Assembly: GCA_963573385.1 (NCBI GenBank)
Contig: CAUYLG010071743.1
Location: 1-64,000 of the forward strand
Direction of reading: 5' to 3'
Length of the DNA: 64,000 bases
Source: Cacajao melanocephalus
Taxonomy: Eukaryota; Chordata; Mammalia; Primates; Pitheciidae
Shown: positions 52,837 to 64,000 of the stretch, piece after piece
Numbering within the stretch: the first letter of the stretch is position 1
Layout: each line of letters opens with the position of its first letter
Translations under genes and position numbers: made by a program
Notes under the pieces: model-generated
The model's input: only the letters and a program-made list of their open reading frames with translations
What the model was told of the DNA's origin: nothing
Databases searched by the model: none

Positions 52837-54407
52837 GCAGTGACAATCTCACTTACAATAGCTATAAAAAAACACAAATACGTAGGAATAACTTTAACCA
52901 AGGAGGTAAAAGGTCTCTACAAGGAAAACTACAAAATGCTGATGAAAGAAACTGAAGCAGACACAAACAAATGTAAAAACCTCCCAGGCTAATGGATCAG
53001 AATGAATGTCACTGCAGTGACCAAGCTGCCCAAAGCAGACTACAGACTCAGTGTAATCCCATCAAAATATCAATGTCATTTTTCACAGAAATAGAAAAAA
53101 CAACCCAAAATCATACATGGAACAAAAACAAAAAGCCCAAATAGCCAAAGCAATCTTGAGCAAATAGAACAAAGCTGGAGGTATCACTTCAAAATATATT
53201 ACAGACTGAGAGAGCATGGATGGTATTGGTATAAAAAGACACAGACCAATAAAACAGAATAGAGAACCCAGAAATAAATCTGCACTTTACAGCCAAATGA
53301 TCTTTGACAAAGCCACCAAGAACATATATTGAGGAAAGCACACCCTCCTCAATAAATGGTGCTGGGAAAACTGAATAACCATATGCAGAAGAATGAAACT
53401 GGGGATCCCTATTTCTCACCACACACACAAAACAACCCAAGATAAATTAAAGATTTAAATGTGAAACTTGAAACTATAAAACTACTAGAAGAAAGCACAT
53501 GGAAAACTCTTCAGGACATTGATCTAGGCAAAAATTTTACAGCAAAGACCTCAAATGCACAGGAAACAAAAGTAGACAAATGGGGCTATCAAACTACAAG
53601 AGTTCTTCATATCAAAAAGAATCGAGGGAGTGAAGAGACCCTCTTGAATGGGAGAAAATGTTTGCAAATTATTCATCTGACAGGGAACTAATATCCAAAA
53701 TACACAAGAAATTAAAATATCTCAACAATAAAGAAAACCCCAAACAATCCCATTAAAAATGGGCAAAGGACTTGAAGACATTTCCCAAAAAGATACACAA
53801 ATGGCCAATATATGAAAAAAAATTTTTGACATCACTAATAATCAGGGAAACACGGATCAAAATCACAATGGGATATCATCTTACCCCAGTTAGAATGGCC
53901 ATTATCACAAAGACAAAAAGTTACTGATGAGTATGTGGTGAAAAGGTAACCTCTTTTACACTGTTAGTGGGAATGTAAATTAGTACAACTGCTATGGGAA
54001 ACAGTTTGGAGATTTCTCAGAAAACTAAAAATAGAATACAATCCAGCAATCCCACTACTCCCTATCCAAAAGAAAGGAAATCAGTACACCAAAGGGATAC
54101 CTGCACTTACATGTTTATCACAGCACTGTTCCCAAGAGCAAAAATCTGGAATTAAACTAAATGCCCATCAATGGATGAAAGGATAAAGAAAATGTGGTGC
54201 ATATATATGCTAGAGTACTATTCAGCCATACAAAGGAATACAATTCATTTTGGGCAACATGGATGGAATTAGAGATTATTTTAAGTGAAAGAAGTCAGGC
54301 ACAGAAAGACAAACACAGCATGTTCACACTCATATATGGAAACTAAGAAATTTGATCTCATGGACATAGGGACTAGAATGGCAGGTACCAGAAAGTGGGA
54401 AGCAGAT

Positions 54408-54427
54408 TGGGGGGGGGGGGCGGGGGA
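54408..54427 (+). repeat. Poly(G) tract of the L1 3' UTR
   Basis: Twelve G, a C, then five G. L1 3' UTRs are known for G-rich tracts that can form quadruplexes. Confidence 0.85.
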
Positions 54428-55338
54428 TGAAAAGAGTTGGATGTGGCTACAAACATTAGGTTAGATGAAATAAGTTCTAATGTTTGATAGCAGACTAAGG
54501 TGACTATACTTAGCAACAATATTATGTATATTTGAAAGTAACTAGAAGAGATGACTTGAAATGATACCAATACATAAAAATGTAACACTTAAGGTGATGG
54601 ATACCCAATTACCCTCACTTGATCATTATACATTCTTTGCATGTAACAAACTCACATATACCCCATAAATATGCAAATTATTACATAGCAATAAAAGGGG
54701 AAAATCATCATTATAAACTCATGGATTTCAACGTATTTGATGGGTTTCAAACCATGGCAATTTATACTGTTCTTGAAGCTCACATTGTCCCATCTTTGGC
54801 CAATACAAAACTGCTCCCAATTGTCTCCTAACACCTTTCAATAAGACCTTGTATTAGTCTTTGATAGCTTTCTTGAAATCTGGAATTTTAAGATATTCCA
54901 AGCTCAGGTATTTCCTGCCCCAGACCTGGAATCATCTTCTAAGAAATCCTGGTTTTCTTTTTGTAGAAAACATTTTAAGATCATAACCTGGGAAGTAGGA
55001 ATGATTACTGCTATTTTAGTCATTGCTTTTAGTTACTTGTATATATATTTAATTTTATTCACAATTTCAAACTCACAGTTAGAAAAACAAAAAATACTAA
55101 ACACTATTTATCTGTAACCCAGATTTATCCAGTTAATGTTTTACCTCCTCGCTTTATAACTTGTTTTCTTTATATGTATGTGTATATATATATTACATAT
55201 ATTTTTCTGAAGTATGAGTGTGTAAATTAAATGCATCATGGCCCTATAACCATATATACTTTAGTATTTCCTAAGACACAGGAATATTCTCTTCTGTCAT
55301 CACAGTACAGTTGTCAACTTCATATATTTACACTGGTA

Positions 55339-56029
55339 TGACACCAGTCTACTGTCCATATTCCTTGTTAAATGATCTAATAATGTCCTTCATAATCATT
55401 TTTCCCCTCCAGTACAGGATCCAGTCTAGGAGCAGGTGGGAGAGGAGGCCCCTATTTCTCAGCCTTGCACCCTCCTGATGGAAGGGTGGGAAAGAGACAT
55501 AAAAGACCAAGAAGTTGAAATCATCGGTCAGGCGACTTGCTGACGCCACTGACCAGGCCATAATGAGGGCCAGGGGTTAGGAAGATAACTTCCTTTTCGG
55601 TTCCCAGTGCCTGTGCTATCTATAAACCTTGAAAATGTTGCAAAGGATGTTAATCCCTACTGGCCAGAGCCTGGCACTGAGTAACATGATCCAGACCCCT
55701 TCCTGGAAATACCTCTGTCAACCAGTGATTTACTGCCTTTGTCCAGCTCCTGCGAGCCTTCTCCACCTTGCTCCCTCTTGCACGGATGAAATATGAATAA
55801 GCAAATCAGTGAAGCCAAAGACTGTGAGGTCAGAGCCCTAACCAATGGGCAATGACACAGATTCGCCTCAGTTTCCCTGGTAGAGTTGTTAGCCCATAAA
55901 AAGGGAAAGGAACTGCTCGGGGAGCTTGGTTCTTGGAATGTAAGTCTGCCGAGGCTCCACGGCCAATTAAAGGTCACTTCCTTCCTCACTCCAGTGTCTG
56001 AGTGGCTTTGCTGTTTGTCCTGCTACACA
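55339..56029 (+). mobile_element. Probable solitary endogenous-retrovirus LTR (class I type)
   Basis: A 691-bp segment starting TGACACC and ending CTACACA, flanked on both sides by GGTA (55335-55338 and 56030-56033). A 4-bp duplication is usual for class I (ERV1) elements. LTR-like signals in order: CCAAT at 55842-55846, a TATA-like CATAAAAAGG at 55895-55904, and ATTAAA poly(A) signal at 55966-55971, about 60 bp before the end. No internal retroviral genes lie next to it, so it would be a solo LTR. The family is not recognised and the left boundary is less certain than the right. Confidence 0.6.
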
Positions 56030-56513
56030 GGTATTACCTTTAATTACCATCTCTGCAGATAATCTGGCATATTTCTACCACCTTTATTGTTCTCTTATGA
56101 TATTGCCATTTCTTTTAAAACTGACTTTATTTTTTACATAAAAAGCATTTCTCATGATGATACATTCTCAGCTGTAATACTACAAAAGTGATGTTATATC
56201 CCTCTAAGGTAGCACATCTGGAGGCAGATACGGGCATATCTCCTTCCTTTAATGATACAAATACAGATCACACAGTCTAGGTGCTGCTACATTTCTCTAC
56301 TATATAATCACTGATTTTTCCTCCACCCACCCTTTCTGATGTGAAAAGGCTACGTAAAAATCCTGCTTCTCAGTAAACGCCCCTACCCCAAGTTTATCAG
56401 TCATTAGTTATAATGCCTAATCACGTTTACCATAATGGGTGTAAAATGATCAGTGAAAGGGGTAGGAATTGCCCAGGAAGGGGCATCGAGGAACTTTTCA
56501 GGAGCGATGGATG

Positions 56514-56808
<295 letters not shown>

Positions 56809-56899
56809 TTGGAAATATTCTGTATTTTGATGGTGTTGGATGACACAGGTGGAGGAAGTTCAAAAACTCATATATATGTAATATTTAAGAACTGTATCA

Positions 56900-57160
56900 C
56901 AACCGTAAGTATTGCAAAAAGATTTAAACTCTAGTTAATGAAATGCATGCTGAAGTACTTAGGAATGTCATCAACTTACTATAAAATGTATCAAAAAATC
57001 AGATGGATTGATGGATAGATATGTGATAGTGTACTAAAGGAATAGAGCAAAAGGTTAACAATTGTTAAATGTAGTAGTGGGTACAGGATGTTGACTATAC
57101 AATTCTTTGAGCTTTGTTACATGTTTGAATATTTTCATAATGAAGTATGAGGATTTTTAA
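56900..57160 (+). repeat. Ancient L1-like 3' end
   Basis: AAAAGGTTAACAATTGTTAA and ATGTTTGAATATTTTCATAA resemble old L1M 3' ends. Weak. Confidence 0.35.
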
Positions 57161-57487
57161 AAAGTACTGTAAGTGGTTATGTTATAAAAAGCACAAACTG
57201 TAAATGGGTAATTATAATGTGAGACAAATTTTCCTATGGTAGCATCATATTTGGATTTCGAAAATACTGTATATCTAAAGTTGTAGATAGAGAAGTTAAG
57301 ATGGAAAAATCATTAGTGGCTAAAAGGTGGTTCTGGTGATGATGAAAACCACCATCTTTGACATCTTTGCTGATGTCAAAGTAGGTGAACAGTTTTTACA
57401 AAATCATTTCACGACAGAGTAGGGGGAAAAACTAGTATTTCTACATTAATACATATCCTATCTCAAATGTATATTTGAATGAATACT

Positions 57488-57763
57488 TTTTTTTTTTTGA
57501 GCTAGTCTGGCTATGTCACCCAGGCTCGAGTGTAGTGGCACAATCTCAGCTCCTTGCAACCTCTGCCTCCTGGGCTCATGACATTCTCCCACCTCAGCCT
57601 CCCAAGTAGCTGGTAGTACAGATGCATGCCATCATGCCTAATATTTGTAGAGATGGGGTTTCACTATGTTGCCCAGGCTGGTCTTGAACTCTTGGCTCAA
57701 GTGATCTGCCTGCCTTGACTTCCCAAAAGTGCTGGGATTACAGGCATAAGCCACCCTGCCCAG
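57488..57763 (-). repeat. Alu, nearly full length
   Basis: TTTTTTTTTTGAGCTAGTCTGGC to AGCCACCCTGCCCAGTC; a small gap before ATATTTGTAGAGATGGGG. Confidence 0.92.
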
Positions 57764-57891
57764 TCAAATTAATACTTTAAATAGATGACTATTTTATCCC
57801 TGTATTGTTTATTTATTCAAATAGTTCATAAGCCTTTTGTCTTTTTAAAATCTTTATTTCCAATGTTGTCTCTCTTAATTATTGAAGAGGT

Positions 57892-58008
57892 GTTCTTTTT
57901 TTTTTTTTGGAGACAGGATCTTGCTATAATGCCCAGGCTAGTCTCAAACTCCTGGGCTCAGCTCCTGGAGTAGCTGGAATTACAGGAACATGCCACCATG
58001 CCCAGCAC
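57892..58008 (-). repeat. Alu, monomer-type
   Basis: T-tract, GGAGACAGGATCTTGC, then straight to GCCACCATGCCCAGCAC; one arm only. Confidence 0.85.
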
Positions 58009-58699
58009 ACAAGACTCTTTAATTTTTTATTTCTTACTGGAGGAAAATGTAGATTATCTTATCTTTTGGTATATACAGTATATAGAAGATACTTAACCAT
58101 ATCATTAGAAAAATTTACAAACACAATGGCTACACAAGATACATAAACTTTAAAGATTATTTCTCTGCCGATTTTGGGGCATTTAAGTCATTCTAAATTT
58201 TCAGTATTATAAGCAATAATATGTTAACAGCTTTACACACATATAGTCAGCACTTCTGGTTATATCTTTTGGAATTTTTCACTTATTAACAAATTGTTTT
58301 CCAGAAAGCACTCTCAACAACAGTGTATGATGCCAGCGTCAATACAAGCGCACTAACATCCGAATACTATTTTTAAAAAATCTTTACCAATTTTATAGGG
58401 CAGTTTTTAATCAAGCACTTCTGTATGTAAAGTACTATGGTAAACTGAAGACTGTCCTGCAGTTTTCTAGCTGTAGTCCTCCCTTCTCAAAGTATCAGGA
58501 TTTTGCTGGCCTAAAAAAAAAGCAGCAGCTGTTTATACTTTTATACCATTAGATCTTTTTAACAGTATGGCAATCTGAGTGTGCCTGCACCTACCTCTCT
58601 GTTTTTCGATCTTTCTCCTTTCATATCCCTCTTTCTGTGCCTCTGTCTGCTGTTTATCATTTTTGAATTTTTTTTTGTAAGATCTATATATAGTATTCT

Positions 58700-59110
58700 G
58701 TTAAAGTCTAAAAAAAAAACACTTTATACTTTTGTGGTTCTATCCACATTTTCTTACTCATCAGTGATGTTTATAAATTTCCACTCATTTTTACTTAATT
58801 AGATTTGCTAGATGTCTATTTAGTTAATCTTGTCAGAAAAGCAACCACTGGTTTCATTCTGCTATATTGTCTAGAAATATTAGGACATTTGTTTCCTTAT
58901 ATACTTTCCTTATATACTTAGAAAATTTGTTTTCCAGTCATTTAATTGGGCTCCTATCTCTTCGGATCTGCTTTTACTTCCTCTTCTTAAGTTCATTTAT
59001 TTTCACTCTTACCGATTTTAATGAAGAAAACTATGAACTTTTACTGAACACAGAACAACTCTGGTCTCGTCACACAGCTACTAATGGTTACATACGCTGT
59101 CTATAACTGA
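58700..59110 (-). repeat. Ancient L1 ORF2 fragment
   Basis: AAAGCAACCACTGGTTTCAT and surrounding T-rich sequence resemble the reverse complement of L1 ORF2. Highly decayed; limits approximate. Confidence 0.4.
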
Positions 59111-59411
59111 GACATTCTACTTAATAAAACAAACTGCATGTGCTCAAAAAACAGTTTCCAACTAGCATTATGTTTCCGGTCAATTTTACCTTACATTTCT
59201 AACAACTTTTGCTTTATGTATGTATTTTCACAGTGTTATCTGGTGCTTAAGAAAGTAGTACACTTTTTAAAAATTTTTTTCTATAACAAAAGCTACATTC
59301 AATTAAGAGGACAATACATTTTTATAGTTGCTTTGTATTATATGCTTTTATTATCACAAAATTGTCTTTTGTCATGCACTATCTTCTGACTTTCTTCGTC
59401 TGTCAGTATGA

Positions 59412-59799
<388 letters not shown>

Positions 59800-60808
59800 C
59801 CGAGTTTATTATGCTTTTATCATCACCTCTCAAATGTTGATGTTAGTTTTAATTTGGTATTTAAATTTCAGATAATTACATTTTTTCATGTTTCCCTTTT
59901 CAAGTATGGTCTGATATTTACATTCTAAACTGAATATTGAATATTTACCACAGTTATTTAAATATCTTGTTTGTAATCAGTGTTCACTGCCAAAACTTTT
60001 ATTCTATGACTTCATTTTTTTGTTTATAATTTGGCATCATTTCTTAATCAGTGGGAGTACATTTACAATTTTTGTTTAACAAGTAAAATGTTATATTCAG
60101 AAAGTGTGTTCTTTCAATTGTCTTTCCTTGTGAAAGATAATTTAGCTTTATTACATGAAAGTAGAGGGCCTCAAAACTATAAATGATCTATTGCTTTCCA
60201 GCAATGGCTGAGATTAAATGAGTAAAGTATGTTTTTTATTCCCTCATGTGTAATATAATATAAAAGTAACATTACTTAATTGCTTACAGGAATTTTTTTT
60301 AAGATTTTGTGAGGAAACGGCCATTTCTAAGACTGATAAAATTATTTTTCATTGAATTTTTCCTGAAATACGGTACACATCCCTTCTACATAAAGAAGAC
60401 TTTCTTCAACACAGGAAAGGTTTTTCCTGTTATCTTTAAAAAAAAAAAATGTGTGTTTAAAAAAAAGAGAGAGAAATTGTCCTTCCCTGCAACAATGACC
60501 AGAGTTCAACCATTTAAATCACAAAAGTAAAATCATAGAGATGACTCGTTAATACCAGGACACCAAGTGTTTGGTTAGTTGCTCTGTAATTTATAATAGA
60601 ATGAAAAAAAGTCAGAGTAGCAGTGGTGGTAGCTATGCATGGGGAGAGGTTCTGCAGCAGGCTTAAAAGTAATAAAGGAACAGTTCAGCAATTTAAAGAA
60701 AACATAAATGGAGCAATGTCATTATAACTCCATTTATACAGGGTATACGTAAAAAAAAAAAAAAAAAAAACCCTAAGTTACTGACTTCATCATTCTTAGT
60801 TAGCTAAA

Positions 60809-60870
60809 CATTATTCTAGTAACAGCTAGGCAGCATTATTCTAATAACAGCTAGCCAGCATTATTCTAAG
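60809..60870 (+). repeat. 25-bp tandem repeat, 2.5 copies
   Basis: CATTATTCTAGTAACAGCTA plus five bases, repeated at 60834 with three mismatches and partly at 60859. It lies about 90 bp inside the intron from the donor at 60961. Confidence 0.85.
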
Positions 60871-60893
60871 ATATTCAAACATTTTATATATTA

Positions 60894-61154
<261 letters not shown>

Positions 61155-61399
61155 TTATCACTGCACCCATTCTCTTGATAATAAACACTCTTGGTATCCT
61201 TCTGAGTGTTAATCTCGTTAACTCTGTATCCATTCCTCAGCATCTACTCTAAACCGTCATTCTCTTCAAGATCCAATTTCACTGACACTACCCTATCTAA
61301 TGACCTTAACTTCTACAAAAGTATTTCCTCTTTAAAAATGAGTACTTAATCTCATCATTTCTCATCCTGTTTCATCATAGAGTCTATAAGTATTTATTG

Positions 61400-61433
61400 A
61401 GAACCTATAATAACTATAGTTATTATAGGTTCT
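61400..61433. repeat. Perfect 34-bp palindrome
   Basis: The 17-base arm AGAACCTATAATAACTA is followed at once by its exact reverse complement, with no spacer. It lies about 290 bp from the acceptor of the 60962-61109 exon. The flanks TATTTATTG and CCAATGAATAACAAG resemble an old L2/MIR-type repeat. Confidence 0.95.
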
Positions 61434-61707
61434 GCTAATAAACCAATGAATAACAAGTTCCTCGGCCTCTTGGAATATATATCCTAGAAAAAGTTTCAAA
61501 GAAGTATTTCCCTTCTGCTTTAGGCTAACATCCCTGTCAATGCTCTTAATCTTAACTTTATTTCCCATAGCCTTAGGGAAACTCTATTTCCCATTCCCTT
61601 AGGAATTTTAAGTATTATGAATTTTGAAGCTTAAACTTCAAGACCCACCACTTTCATGGGTCCCTTACAGGAGGATGCTGTATCTAATTTTGTATTCATC
61701 ATTTTGA

Positions 61708-62117
<410 letters not shown>

Positions 62118-63566
62118 TTCCTTTCATAGTTTTAACCTCTTTTTGACTGGCTCCTTTCTAGAAGCCAATCTTTCCACAGTTTGTATTTCTTGCACCTTAA
62201 AAAGATGGCATTAAATAAATGAAACATGTACAAAACAAGAAACTTTGTTGAAACCTATATCCTCCTCCCCTAGCTAACCTTTCTTCTTCACTGTCAATCT
62301 CCTGAAAAGACATTTGCCCTTGCAGCTGTGACTTACTGGCCTTTCATTCTTTCACCTACCACTCTGCTACCATCGATCTTATGAAATGGCTCTTTTAAGA
62401 CCTGAAAAGATCTAAACCAATGACGGTTTTCCTATGACTCTGCCCTTAATATGCTTTTTTATGTTCTAACATATATCATCTCTTTGGAGAACTTACTCAC
62501 TCTAATGTGATGACAATTATGTGATCCATCCATTCATTCTCTTGTCTGCTTTCTCTCTCAGCCCTCTTGAGCTCCAAATGCACATTCAAATACTCACTAG
62601 ATACATCCAACTGATTGTATTTGTATTTTAATACAAAAGCATAAAGCCAACAGGACTCAAATGGAGCTCAATGAACTTGTACTATTATCTTTTATCTATT
62701 TCCATTCTCAAAAACTGGCACCAAAATTTACCCAGTCACTAAAGCCTTGAAGCCAGTATTTGAAAGTCATAATCAATTCTTTTCAATCATACTCTACATC
62801 AAAGAAGTAGTCAGGTGTTATTGATTCTGCCTCCTTACCATCTCTTCTCGTTTTGATATTTTGTGTATTTCCATTAACACTGGTATGTTCTATTATACAT
62901 AAACCTGTAACTACAATTCATTAACCCATTTCCCCCCTTGGACTATAAGCTTCATATAGAATCAAGTCTTTATTCATCTCTGTATTCTGAGCACATAACT
63001 ATGGTGTTTTCTGGTACTTAGAAAATACGTCACACCTTAAAAAATATTTAAATGATTAACAAGAAACAGATGAATATTAACTGCATTTACCACTAAAGGA
63101 ACAATTTAAAACAAGATGCCAAAATCAGAAATTTGTAACAAATTATTTAATAATGATTCACAATAAATTTAATAAAGAAAATATTTTTTCTAGATTACTG
63201 CAGAAAATGTGAAATGTAATAATGTATAAGGAAAACAAATTACTCATGATACCAACTGTTAACTGCTTAATTTTTATCAAATTACACATGCTTATGATTT
63301 TAAAAGATCAACTAGCTTTCTAAGTCTGCTGATGAAGAACAATTGCCCCCAGTCATCTACCAGGGTGAGAGAGGTGCAATTACGGGACTGCGAAAGATTG
63401 GGGAGATGATGCGAGGGCTAACAAATCTTTGATCTAATATTTGTTTCCAGTCATATCTTAAGAAGCACTTCCAGAGGTCATTGGTGCTATCAATCCATAA
63501 GCTTTTTTCTTTCTAGGATTCTGTGTTGTAATGGCTTTGGTTTCAATTTTCTTGTCTCTTTCAAAT

Positions 63567-63770
63567 CAGAGGTGGGCAAATTATGACCTATGGAACAAAC
63601 TGGTCTAATAGCTAAGAATACTTTTTATATTTTTAAAGGACTGTTGAAAGAGAAGAGAATAGGAGAGGAAGGAGGTGGGAAGAGGCAGAGGAGGGAGCTT
63701 GTGGCCTCCGAAGCCTAAAATATTTACTATTTGGCCTTCCATTGAAAAAACTGTCAAATCCTGTTCTACT
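63567..63770 (+). mobile_element. hAT-like MITE fragment
   Basis: AGGTGGGCAAATTATGACC at the left and GCCTAAAATATTTACTATTT with GGCCTTCC at the right match the two ends of a common mammalian hAT repeat. The centre is replaced by a purine-rich stretch. Confidence 0.65.
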
Positions 63771-64000
63771 TCAGTAACTGCTCATTTCTCCAATTTCCAT
63801 CTTCCAAAATATTTGTTTCTTCTGTTATTTGCCCTTGTGGGTCTATGTCCTTTGAAACTTCCCCTTACAGTCATTTTAGGGATTTGAGAAAGTGACTGAA
63901 ATAAAAATCTTCCAGTCATTATAAATAATACTGCAGTGGATATCTTTATGAGTTGAAATGTTTCCAATTTTAGGCTTATTTCCTTAGACTACAGCCCTAG

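Overview
The window is nuclear DNA from a primate, probably an anthropoid. It is AT-rich, has about forty Alu elements (a primate-specific SINE), and carries LINE-1, MIR, LINE-2-like, Tigger, hAT and endogenous-retrovirus LTR remnants. I see no bacterial, phage or organellar features. The species is not settled. I identify the gene from the overall protein, and my recollection of the human sequence is not good enough to say whether scattered residues differ.

The only convincing gene is ANKRD12 (ankyrin repeat domain 12, also called ANCO-2), on the minus strand. Six coding exons and the 3' untranslated region can be placed exactly from splice sites and reading phase. In transcript order they are: a 148-nt ankyrin-repeat exon (61109-60962), a 4,712-nt central exon (26106-21395), a 99-nt exon (12868-12770), a 144-nt exon (9093-8950), a 96-nt exon (5070-4975), and the terminal exon (stop at 3588-3586, then about 2.6 kb of 3' UTR). 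All five introns have GT-AG ends and the phases join without a frame break. Together they encode 1,794 residues, the C-terminal part of a protein whose human form has 2,062 residues (about residues 269-2062). The N-terminus, most ankyrin repeats and the promoter lie beyond the right edge.

Layout. 1-954: downstream flank with an Alu end and a Tigger1-type DNA transposon. 955-3771: terminal exon. 3772-21394: four introns rich in Alus and MIRs. 21395-26106: giant exon. 26107-60961: one 34.9-kb intron holding a twin-primed (inverted) L1, about twenty Alus, an old near-full-length L1 split by four Alus (about 46.56-54.71 kb), a probable solitary ERV LTR and other ancient repeats. 60962-61109: ankyrin exon. 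61110-64000: start of the next upstream intron.

I found no evidence of a new biological system. The items most worth a second look are a perfect 34-bp palindrome (61400-61433), the probable solitary LTR with matching 4-bp flanks, the inverted L1 close to the giant exon, a hAT-like element ending about 30 bp from that exon's splice donor, and an unexplained exon-like GC-richer island at about 28.0 kb.
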